This document shows positions 24,178 to 31,787 of a stretch of 44,261 nucleotides of DNA, in pieces. The translations under genes and the position numbers were made by a program. The stretch comes from DAONFI01 sp035403485. Lineage in GTDB: Bacteria; Planctomycetota; Phycisphaerae; SM23-33. Location: assembly GCA_964536835.1 (NCBI GenBank), contig CAZIAZ010000023.1, positions 1-44,261 on the forward strand, written 5' to 3'. Position 1 is the stretch's first letter; every line of letters begins with the position of its first letter. The notes beneath the pieces were generated by a model. That model saw only the letters and a program-made list of their open reading frames with translations, was not told the DNA's origin and did no database searches.

Positions 24178-26028
24178 ATGTTTGAGCTTATTGCAGTTGT
24201 TCCTTCCAACCAAGAATTGTCGGCTAAAAATGTTATGATTATTGATGGACTTGCCGATGGGATATGGAATGTTAATGAACTTATACATAAGTCCGTCAAA
24301 ACTGCAAAATTAACTCAGCTTTGCACATATAGCAACAAACCTTTTGACAGATATTCTATTGAAACAGAGGAAGCGTATGTGATTTATTGCGGGCGTGTTT
24401 ATTGGGATGGCGTTGCTATCAATTCTGAAATTTGTGAGAGAATAGTTTGTGAATTGCTCCCAAATCCACAGATGGCGGGCAGCAGACTTTCCGGCAATTT
24501 TCTTATGGTAATTATGATAAAGGGAACAGGGGAAATATATGTTTTTACTGATAGAATGTCTTCTGGCAGCATTTATTATGCCAGTAATCGAGAGTATTCG
24601 ATACTGTCTACCAATATGATGGCAATGCGAAAATTGCAAAGACTTGGATTTCCGCTAAGTATTAATAAAGGGTCGATTTTAGAATTTATAGGTTCGGGCC
24701 ATATGTATGGGAATCATACCTTCTGGAACGAGGTATCATATTTATGTGCCGGATGTGTCGGTAAATTCGAATATAACAAAATGAATATAACGAATTATTG
24801 GAAATATACTTTTGAACAATCATATGCAACGCCGGCAAACGTCGATGATTTATGGGATGCTGTACAACGTGATTTTGAAAAATTGCCTGATGATAGCTAT
24901 ATAATCAGCCAGAGTGGGGGGTATGATTCCAGAATGTTGGCGTATATGCTTAAAAAAAAATTGAATCGTAATTGTATTGCGGTTTCGTATTCATTGGGTG
25001 ATAATATAAGCGGGTCTGATCAGATTACTGCCAGAAAAGTCGCAGATGCATGCGGCATGGAAATACACACTTTTACAAGTACTCTAGATCCTGATGTATA
25101 TATGGACTCAATGCCTTATTTTATTGAGGCAAATGATGGTCAGACCGATGTTATTGTAAATCAGATGTCATTTTTAGGTAAAAAATATATTGATTATCTG
25201 AATTCATTCAGGCGGGATTATATTGCTTACGGACATGAAATATGGGGATGGGGTGAAAGAGTCTATGATAGTGAAATGGCATTTTGGAGTTGTTTTTTGC
25301 TCAAGTTTAATGAATTTCCGCAGCCTAAGACAATAATTAATCCACAGGCATATACTACGGCTCAGGCATATTTTGACGGAATGCGTAAGAAAATGATAAC
25401 TGAATATCCTATGTCCATAAGGTACAAACCGGATGATTTAAAGGATTTTCTTTATTGGCGTCATCGTGAATCTCGTGTTATATTGAGTGGCTTGAAATCT
25501 TTGGATATGGATACCATTACGCCGTTTCTGGGTAATAATACGTCTGATGCTCTTGAAAGAGTACCGTCTTCCTTGCGGAGGAAAAAAAAGCTGTTTATGG
25601 AAATGGGTAGAAAATATGCGCCGGAAATTTTTTTGGCTATTCCACCGATAGAGACTTTTTACAAAGGCAGAAGTCGCTTTGGACGATTATGTGAAAATAA
25701 GGAATTTCGTGATATAATTAAGAAAGATATGTTGACACAATCGCCATCATGTCTAAGTAATATGTTTAGTGAGAATTTTGAAATGTGGCTAACCGATAGC
25801 CTCGACGGCATGAATGATGGAAATTCCAAAATTACGCAAAAACAGAGGATTAAATATAATTTGCTTAAAAAGGCTAACGGAATTCTTGGTACGATGCCGG
25901 CATTACAGGTATGGGCAAAACACCGTTTGCAAATGCAGGGACGGCTTGTTTTTCCATGTATTGATGATAGTATAATTTCGCGGTTATTGATATTAAACCA
26001 TATTTTGCGGAAGTTGATGGAAGATTGA
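24178..26028 (+). CDS. Asparagine-synthetase-like amidotransferase homologue
   Basis: A 616-residue protein resembling AsnB. The intact PP-loop motif SGGYDS lies at residues 246-251 and is followed by YSLGDNISGSDQITARKVADACG, as in the AsnB synthetase domain. The N-terminal region (about 1-190) resembles the class II glutamine amidotransferase domain (LSGNFLMVIMIKGTGEIYVFTDRMSSGSIYY) but begins MFELIAVV, without the Cys2 that attacks glutamine. It probably uses free ammonia or another amine. I chose the start at 24178 because GGAG lies about 9 nt upstream; an ATG at 24148 has no site. The next gene starts at the base after its stop, so they are coupled. Like its neighbour it is AT-rich. AsnB-like proteins in glycan loci are thought to amidate uronic acids or add amino acids; here that is an inference. 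Confidence 0.8.
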   Translation: MFELIAVVPSNQELSAKNVMIIDGLADGIWNVNELIHKSVKTAKLTQLCTYSNKPFDRYSIETEEAYVIYCGRVYWDGVAINSEICERIVCELLPNPQMAGSRLSGNFLMVIMIKGTGEIYVFTDRMSSGSIYYASNREYSILSTNMMAMRKLQRLGFPLSINKGSILEFIGSGHMYGNHTFWNEVSYLCAGCVGKFEYNKMNITNYWKYTFEQSYATPANVDDLWDAVQRDFEKLPDDSYIISQSGGYDSRMLAYMLKKKLNRNCIAVSYSLGDNISGSDQITARKVADACGMEIHTFTSTLDPDVYMDSMPYFIEANDGQTDVIVNQMSFLGKKYIDYLNSFRRDYIAYGHEIWGWGERVYDSEMAFWSCFLLKFNEFPQPKTIINPQAYTTAQAYFDGMRKKMITEYPMSIRYKPDDLKDFLYWRHRESRVILSGLKSLDMDTITPFLGNNTSDALERVPSSLRRKKKLFMEMGRKYAPEIFLAIPPIETFYKGRSRFGRLCENKEFRDIIKKDMLTQSPSCLSNMFSENFEMWLTDSLDGMNDGNSKITQKQRIKYNLLKKANGILGTMPALQVWAKHRLQMQGRLVFPCIDDSIISRLLILNHILRKLMED

Positions 26029-27141
26029 ATGAATTTATTGATAGATGCTACCAATATTGCCCCTGGCGGCGGACTGATTGTGATGGGCAATCTTTTACGT
26101 CAATGGCAGATGCTTGGGGTGGATATACGGGCAAAGGCGATTGTCTCCCGCAAGGCTACCGCCGAAGGGTTGAAAAAATTCCGCGATGATATGGAAATTA
26201 TACCATTCATGCCGGATGCGTCGTCGGCTGAGGTTTTTATCGGCCGACAGTTCCGCCTTGGCCGACAAGTAGAAAAATTACACTGCGACGTCGTTTTCGC
26301 CATCGGCGGCATGATAGGCCACTGCGGCCTGCCGCAATATGTCCATCATCAGAATCTCTGGTCTTTTCAGCATAAAACCATAGTTCAGACTATGAGGCTT
26401 CTTGGCCTGAAAGACACATGCAGATGCCGTCTGCAACGAAGCGGAACTGTCCGTGCACTGAAGAATGCAAAATGTAATACGTTCATATCCGATTATATGA
26501 GACGCCTTGCCTGCACGATGATACCGTCGTCGGAATCGCGTAGTTTTACCGTCTCCAACGCGGCAGCCGTCGAAGTCAAACACGATAATTTTAACCCTTC
26601 AGCCAAGCCGATAATTGCGGCTATTCAGAACGCTGACTATTACAAGGATGCTTTGACACTTACAGGCGTACTTGCGGAATGCGTGAACCGGCGGCCGGAT
26701 GTCGACTGGCGTTTAAAAATTGCCGGCGGCGGAAATTGGAATTATGTCCGCAGAATGGCCGACAAACTCGGCGTACTTGACAGGATTGCATTTTTGGGAC
26801 ATTCGTCTCTCGACGAGATAACCAAGCTGCTCGATGAGGCGTTCTGCCTGATTTTTCCGAGCCGGTGCGAAGGTTTCGGCATTCCGCCGCTGGACGCGAT
26901 GGCCAGAGGCTGCGCGGTGATTTCAAGCAACGTCGACGCTTTACCGGAAGTCGTAGGCGATGGCGGCGTTTTGATTTCGCCAGGAAATGCCGGCTGTTTT
27001 GCTGAAATTGCCGTCGAACTTTGGAATGATACGGCTAGACGCAAAAAACTTGTGGACGCGGGTTATTTGCAGGTTGAAAAATTTTCATGGGAACGCTCAG
27101 CGTCGAAATTGGCTGAGCTTTTGTTAAGAGACATGATATGA
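26029..27141 (+). CDS. GT4-family glycosyltransferase (first of a tandem pair)
   Basis: A 370-residue GT-B enzyme. It begins LLIDATNIAPGGGLIVMG, a glycine-rich acceptor-side loop, and has the GT4 nucleotide-sugar half with WRLKIAGGGNWNYVRRMADK, IAFLGHSSLDEITKLLDEA and the EX7E-type segment RCEGFGIPPLDAMARGCAVISS followed by DALPEVVGDGGVLISP. It transfers a sugar to the lipid-linked intermediate on the cytoplasmic side. Its ATG directly follows the stop of the AsnB-like gene, and its own stop overlaps the start of the next glycosyltransferase (ATGA), so three genes are translationally linked. The base composition returns to the GC-richer host type within this gene. Both tandem enzymes share the N-terminal IDATNI-PGGG block, which points to duplication. 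Confidence 0.9.
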   Translation: MNLLIDATNIAPGGGLIVMGNLLRQWQMLGVDIRAKAIVSRKATAEGLKKFRDDMEIIPFMPDASSAEVFIGRQFRLGRQVEKLHCDVVFAIGGMIGHCGLPQYVHHQNLWSFQHKTIVQTMRLLGLKDTCRCRLQRSGTVRALKNAKCNTFISDYMRRLACTMIPSSESRSFTVSNAAAVEVKHDNFNPSAKPIIAAIQNADYYKDALTLTGVLAECVNRRPDVDWRLKIAGGGNWNYVRRMADKLGVLDRIAFLGHSSLDEITKLLDEAFCLIFPSRCEGFGIPPLDAMARGCAVISSNVDALPEVVGDGGVLISPGNAGCFAEIAVELWNDTARRKKLVDAGYLQVEKFSWERSASKLAELLLRDMI

Positions 27142-28283
27142 GGCTCGCTATTGATGCTACGAACATAGGCCCTGGCGGCGGTATTACAGGTTTGTCGTAT
27201 TATCTCGGCGAATGGGTGAAGATGGGGCGGCCGGAAGAGATAATAATATGGGCGTCAATGCCGGCCGTGTTGTCGCGATTCGATTCTATCGGCTCAAACA
27301 TTCGCGTCGAGCCGTTTATGGTCGATAAGTCCTCGCCGGCCCGTTTTCTCGCCAGTCGTTTTTTCCTGGCCAGAAAAATCGAAAAGGTCAGACCGGATGT
27401 ATTGATGACGACTTTACGCATGCTCCCGAATTGCCGGATTCCGCAGGTGGTGCACCATCGCAACCTGTGGTGGCAGATACATGAATCTTTTCTGACGAAT
27501 TTTCGAAAATACGGACTTCAGAAAGCAGTGCGATATCTGACCCAGAAACGTTCGTATTACTATGCCTTGCGACATTCTGCGGCTAATGCGTATATTTCAA
27601 GATATATGTGCGAATTGGCCAATGCCCAATATCCGCCGGCGAAAGAACGCAATTATCCTGTTCAGAACGGCGGATTGCAGTGTCCGTTTTCCGACGAGGA
27701 AAAAGATTTTGAGATAAATCGCCAGCGGAAACCGGTAATAGTGGCTGTTCAGAGCGATGGCGAATATAAACAGTCCGACCTGCTTTTGTACATGCTGCGG
27801 GAAATAAAATCCCGAATGCCGGACGTTCCGTGGAAGTTGATAATTATCGGCACGGTGTATCAGCCGGAAAATTTTCAGAATCTTATCGACGAACTCGATT
27901 GCAGGGAAAATGTCGAATTGACTGGTTATCTGCCGTCGGTACGGATACACGATTATTTTAGAAATGCGTTCTGTCATGTTCTGCCCAGCCGGCTTGAAGG
28001 GTTCGGTAATACGCCGCTGGAGGCTATGGCGATGGGCTGTCCGGTGGTGTCGAGCGATTGTACGGCTATTCCGGAAGTCGTAGGGGATGCTGGTATTCTG
28101 GTGCCGGCTGACGACCCCAAAGCGTTTGCCAATGGCGTTATGGAACTGTATAATAATCCTGATTTACGCAAGGGATGTATAAAAAAAGGTTTTATGCGCG
28201 TAAAAGAATTCAGTTGGACAAAGTCTGCGCGGCTGATGTATGAAATTTTCTGCAAGGCGGCAGGCCGAAAAACAGGCGAATAA
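27138..28283 (+). CDS. GT4-family glycosyltransferase (second of a tandem pair)
   Basis: A 381-residue GT-B enzyme, paralogous to the preceding gene. It starts LAIDATNIGPGGGITGLSYY and carries WKLIIIGTVYQPENFQ, VELTGYLPSVRIHDYFRNA and the donor-binding segment SRLEGFGNTPLEAMAMGCPVVSS followed by AIPEVVGDAGILVPADDP. Members of this group commonly use GDP-mannose or a UDP-sugar. Its start overlaps the previous stop by 4 nt and the CapA-like gene begins at the base after its stop, so it lies inside a tightly coupled operon. The two paralogues probably add adjacent residues of the repeat unit. Donor and linkage are not predictable. Confidence 0.9.
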   Translation: MRLAIDATNIGPGGGITGLSYYLGEWVKMGRPEEIIIWASMPAVLSRFDSIGSNIRVEPFMVDKSSPARFLASRFFLARKIEKVRPDVLMTTLRMLPNCRIPQVVHHRNLWWQIHESFLTNFRKYGLQKAVRYLTQKRSYYYALRHSAANAYISRYMCELANAQYPPAKERNYPVQNGGLQCPFSDEEKDFEINRQRKPVIVAVQSDGEYKQSDLLLYMLREIKSRMPDVPWKLIIIGTVYQPENFQNLIDELDCRENVELTGYLPSVRIHDYFRNAFCHVLPSRLEGFGNTPLEAMAMGCPVVSSDCTAIPEVVGDAGILVPADDPKAFANGVMELYNNPDLRKGCIKKGFMRVKEFSWTKSARLMYEIFCKAAGRKTGE

Positions 28284-29351
28284 ATGGAACAGTTGACTTT
28301 ATTATTTACCGGCGATATATACCCTGGCGACATAGCTGTATCGCCGGAACTTTTGCGAAAAATGTCTGCCGCTGATTACAGAATCGGCAATCTTGAGGGC
28401 GTGATGGGCCGATTTGAATTGTCTGAGGCTCAGGCTGGCAAGACGGTTTTGCCGTGTGTGTCCCCTGGGTGCGTCGATTTTCTGAAATCAGTCGGCCTGG
28501 ATTATGTGGCGCTGGCAAATAATCACATGTTCGACTACGGCGTAGCGGGATTTCACGGTAATGTGGAAATTCTTGAATCAGCCGGCATTTCATATTCCGG
28601 TGCCGGTGAAAATCTCGCACAGGCTCGCAAACCGCACATTTTTGAGAAAAACAATATAAAAACGGCTTTCGTGAGCTGTGCCTGGAACGGCACTGAAGCG
28701 CGGTATGCGACTGAAAATTCAGCCGGCTGTGCGCCGTTGGACGAAAAATGGCTGATGGAAATGCCGCAAAAACTCAAACAGGACGGTATCGACCATGTGA
28801 TTCTGTACGTTCATTGGGGCTATTGCGGATATTCATATCCTTTGCCTGAACATCGGGAGCTTGCAATGCGGCTGGCCGGTTATGGATATGCTGCCGTCAT
28901 CGGCCACCATAATCATCAAATGCAGGGATTGCTGACTGTCGACAACAGCCTGATTGCTTTCGGGTTGGGCGATTTTGTTTTTGCAAAATACAGAACGGCA
29001 GACGGCAGAATCATAACGCAGAAGGGCATTAACAGTGAATCTGCGGTTTTATGCCTGACGCTTGACAAACGCGGGATATTATCGCATGACGTCATTTTTA
29101 CCGTTCAGAACGGTGATGCCGTCGAATTGGACAACAGGGAACGGCAGCAGAAGTTTTTTGAACAAATATCAAAAAAATTGTCTGTAACGTCGTATGAGAG
29201 ATTTTGGAAATATACGGTTTTCAAACGGTTGACATTGAGAGTTCTGCATTGGATAAACCCGTTTAACTGGAGACATATCAACCCCAGGACATTCAGAGCC
29301 TTTTTAATAATGCTTGGAAATTTGTGCGGTAAAAGTTCAGGAGAAAATTGA
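28284..29351 (+). CDS. CapA-family poly-gamma-glutamate/capsule synthesis protein
   Basis: A 355-residue protein of the CapA/PgsA (PGA_cap) family, which has a calcineurin-like metallophosphoesterase fold. Metal-site motifs are LLFTGDIYPGD near the N-terminus, IGNLEG, LANNHMFDYGVAG, YVHWGYCGYSYP and VIGHHNHQMQG, then LIAFGLGDFVF. CapA proteins are needed for poly-gamma-glutamate capsule formation in Bacillus and are also found in many exopolysaccharide loci, where their reaction is not settled. No signal peptide or membrane helix is evident, unlike the classic membrane-anchored CapA, so it may work in the cytoplasm. It begins at the base after the previous stop and its TGA overlaps the next ATG, so it is co-translated with the PaaK-like gene. 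The pairing suggests that acyl or amino-acid groups are added to the polymer. Confidence 0.85.
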   Translation: MEQLTLLFTGDIYPGDIAVSPELLRKMSAADYRIGNLEGVMGRFELSEAQAGKTVLPCVSPGCVDFLKSVGLDYVALANNHMFDYGVAGFHGNVEILESAGISYSGAGENLAQARKPHIFEKNNIKTAFVSCAWNGTEARYATENSAGCAPLDEKWLMEMPQKLKQDGIDHVILYVHWGYCGYSYPLPEHRELAMRLAGYGYAAVIGHHNHQMQGLLTVDNSLIAFGLGDFVFAKYRTADGRIITQKGINSESAVLCLTLDKRGILSHDVIFTVQNGDAVELDNRERQQKFFEQISKKLSVTSYERFWKYTVFKRLTLRVLHWINPFNWRHINPRTFRAFLIMLGNLCGKSSGEN

Positions 29352-30766
29352 TGTCTGAAACGTTTGCTTTTAAAATTTATAAAAAATTACCTGTGTGTCT
29401 GCAAAACGTAGCATGCTGTTTGCAGGGTTTTAAAATGTTACATGCACGCTACAATAAGGTATTTTATGATTTTCTCGATTTTCTTGAGGAATCGCAGTGG
29501 TGGTCGTATGCAGAAATGAAGGCATATCAGGATGAAAGGCTTAAAGAAATCATAAGGCATTGTTATGACACAGTGCCGTATTATCAAAAAATCATGGATG
29601 CCCGTAAGTTGTCTCCAGATGATATTCGTAAGGTTGAGGATTTGGAGAAACTTCCGGTTCTCACAAAAGATATTATTCGTAATTGTCCTCAGGATTTTAT
29701 TTGTACTACATGGCCCAAGTCCAGAATTAGATATGAGAAAACTGGAGGTACTACAGGTAAATCACTACGATTGCAGGAGGATATTGATACAAATCCAAGG
29801 CAGTGGGCTGTGTGGTGGAGGCATCGTCACAGATTCGGTTTGGATATTAATGACGAATTTATTGTTTTTGCAGGGCGTGATGTTGTGCCTTTGAATACTC
29901 TTGAGCCTCCGTTTTGGCGAAGAAACCTGCCTATGAAGCAAACTTACATTTCTGTGCATCACATGACTAAGAACAATATGCCTTGCCTTGTTGACTATCT
30001 TTCCAAAAGAAACGTGAAATATTATTCGGCATACCCATCGGGCATATATCTTCTGGCAAGATATATGCTTGATAATGATATCCATCTGCCGAATCCGCCC
30101 AAGGTTATTATCCTTGGCGCGGAAACGCTTTTGCCGCATCAGCGTATCGCATTAGAGCAGGCATTTGACGGAGCTATCGTTACCGATCAGTATGGAGCAT
30201 GCGAGCAGTGCGGAAATATAAGCGATTGCGAAAAGCGAAATTACCATGTTGATATGGAATTTGGAGTTATAGAATTTTTGCCGCTCGAAGGTATGCCTTC
30301 GAATTTGAAAAAAATCATCTGTACTGGTTTCTGGAATCCGGTTATGCCGCTAGTGCGTTATGAAATAGGAGATATCGCCACATTGCCTTCCGAACCTCTC
30401 CAATGCGAATGTGGGAGGAAATCTCCGATTGTAAAGTGTATAGACGGAAGAATTGAATCATATATTCTTACACCGGATGGCAGACAGTTGGGACGGTTGG
30501 ATTTTCTATTTAAAACATCATCGGGAATAGATGAGGCGCAATTGATTCAGGACGATATTTCCGAAGTAATAGTTAGGGTTGTCAAAAATTCATCTTATAC
30601 TAATAGAGATGAGCAGCAGCTTCTGAATGACATGAAAAAATATCTGGGAGAAGCAATAAAAATCAAAATCGAATATCTTAGCGCTATTCCTCGTATGCCT
30701 AATGGGAAATTTCGCCAGATTGTTTCATCTATTTTCCGTGACAAGTATTCGTTAAAAAAGTCCTAG
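29351..30766 (+). CDS. PaaK/CapK-like adenylate-forming enzyme
   Basis: A 471-residue member of the ANL superfamily (phenylacetate-CoA ligase/CapK branch). The ATP-binding P-loop is TGGTTGKS at residues 131-138; further motifs are IILGAETLLPHQR, the adenine-binding TDQYGACEQCGN, a CECGRKSPIV segment and, near the C-terminus, a flexible lid ending PRMPNGKFRQIV with the catalytic Lys of the family. Cys pairs in YGACEQCGN and CECG could bind zinc. The enzyme activates a carboxylic acid as acyl-AMP. In capsule loci such proteins (CapK) replace a true CoA ligase and may feed acyl or aminoacyl transfer. The ATG at 29351 overlaps the CapA stop (TGATG); a TTG 3 nt upstream is less likely. It is the last gene of the polysaccharide operon. 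The substrate acid is unknown. Confidence 0.85.
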   Translation: MSETFAFKIYKKLPVCLQNVACCLQGFKMLHARYNKVFYDFLDFLEESQWWSYAEMKAYQDERLKEIIRHCYDTVPYYQKIMDARKLSPDDIRKVEDLEKLPVLTKDIIRNCPQDFICTTWPKSRIRYEKTGGTTGKSLRLQEDIDTNPRQWAVWWRHRHRFGLDINDEFIVFAGRDVVPLNTLEPPFWRRNLPMKQTYISVHHMTKNNMPCLVDYLSKRNVKYYSAYPSGIYLLARYMLDNDIHLPNPPKVIILGAETLLPHQRIALEQAFDGAIVTDQYGACEQCGNISDCEKRNYHVDMEFGVIEFLPLEGMPSNLKKIICTGFWNPVMPLVRYEIGDIATLPSEPLQCECGRKSPIVKCIDGRIESYILTPDGRQLGRLDFLFKTSSGIDEAQLIQDDISEVIVRVVKNSSYTNRDEQQLLNDMKKYLGEAIKIKIEYLSAIPRMPNGKFRQIVSSIFRDKYSLKKS

Positions 30767-30805
30767 TATTACGTTTTGAGTATTTTGTCTTTATCTGCTT
30801 GTGGT

Positions 30806-30825
30806 GATGAAGCATCTGCTTCGTC
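30806..30825. repeat. Small hairpin after the polysaccharide operon
   Basis: GATGAAGC at 30806-30813 and GCTTCGTC at 30818-30825 can form an 8-bp stem with one G-U pair and a 4-base loop, 40 nt after the PaaK-like gene. No T-run follows, so it is at best a weak terminator. The rest of the 186-nt gap to 30953 shows nothing else. Confidence 0.25.
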
Positions 30826-30952
30826 AGAAGAAAGGTAGAATATCCAACAAATATGCAGCCTCTTTTCTTCTTGCATTTGCACAATTGCTACTCATTTACG
30901 TCTCACAGTTTAATTGAGAACGCTCCCTAGTTTTACCATGCTTTGGCATATG

Positions 30953-31636
30953 TCATTTTTTTCTGACTGTCATTATGAATAGCGGCAGGATGAATTCCAG
31001 GCTGGAGATATTTATGCGAGTGATTCTGCCGCTGTACATGCGCTGAATTTCCTCGAAGCCGAAATTTTTAAGATATTTAGCAAACCGGCCCGGCAATTTC
31101 GGCCGATTGCGCATATACGGATAAAACGACGGTTTTTTGATGAGCCTGTACGCCACCGGGTCCAGCCAGCGTTTCGGCGACAGAATGTTCGGATATGATA
31201 AGATGAGAATGCCGCCCGGCTTGAGGTGGTTATAAAACGACTCTAACGTAGCCGCCATATCATCCAGGTATTCCAATACGCTTGAACACAGGATGGCGTC
31301 AAATATCGGCATGTCGCAGGATAGCGGCAGGCGATGGCAGACGAAAGTGATTTTCTGGCGTTCTTCGTCTGAAAATTTGTTTTTTGCCAGATTCAGCATC
31401 TCCTGTGAGCCGTCCAGTGCGGTTATATCTCCAGCTATTCCCGAAAGACAAGCCGTCAGAAACCCGCTGCCGCAGCCGGCATCCAGAACGCTGTCGCCAG
31501 GTTTTATCCACTTGCGAATTAATGCCGACCATTTTTCGAGACGTTCACGGAACGCGATTACGGTGGCGTATCGGCTGTCGAATTTTTGTGCGATTCTGGA
31601 ATGAAGTGTTATCGGGTCGAATGCTGGCTGTTCCAT
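30953..31636 (-). CDS. Class I SAM-dependent methyltransferase
   Basis: A 227-residue soluble methyltransferase. Motif I is SVLDAGCGSGFLT, followed by ITALDGSQEML (acidic residue for the ribose), FDAILCSSVLEYLDDM (motif IV) and LKPGGILILSYP (motif VI). The C-terminal third has a hydrophobic segment near the end (SLEFILPLFIMTV). The start at 31636 has AAGGAA 7 nt upstream; in-frame ATG codons further out, up to 31705, have no site and would crowd the divergent promoter region. It lies opposite the polysaccharide operon's end and 151 nt from the divergent oxidoreductase gene. Small methyltransferases of this kind often O-methylate sugars in such loci, but that is inferred from position. Confidence 0.83.
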   Translation of the reverse strand: MEQPAFDPITLHSRIAQKFDSRYATVIAFRERLEKWSALIRKWIKPGDSVLDAGCGSGFLTACLSGIAGDITALDGSQEMLNLAKNKFSDEERQKITFVCHRLPLSCDMPIFDAILCSSVLEYLDDMAATLESFYNHLKPGGILILSYPNILSPKRWLDPVAYRLIKKPSFYPYMRNRPKLPGRFAKYLKNFGFEEIQRMYSGRITRINISSLEFILPLFIMTVRKK

Positions 31637-31787
31637 ATGTAATTCCTTATGGCTGGCGGCCATTTTACGGCTAACATGGAAGATACGGGAAAATAATTCT
31701 TCCAAAACAGTTAATAAAGTATATAACTATACTGTCGTTTTTTCAACGTAATGACTTCCCTGATGTATATGAAAAGAGGATTTCCTG

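Noticed and set aside
22619..26028. Lasso-peptide or beta-lactam type biosynthetic cluster
   Set aside because: AsnB-like proteins occur there, but no precursor peptide, leader protease or PqqD-like protein is visible and the neighbours are glycosyltransferases.
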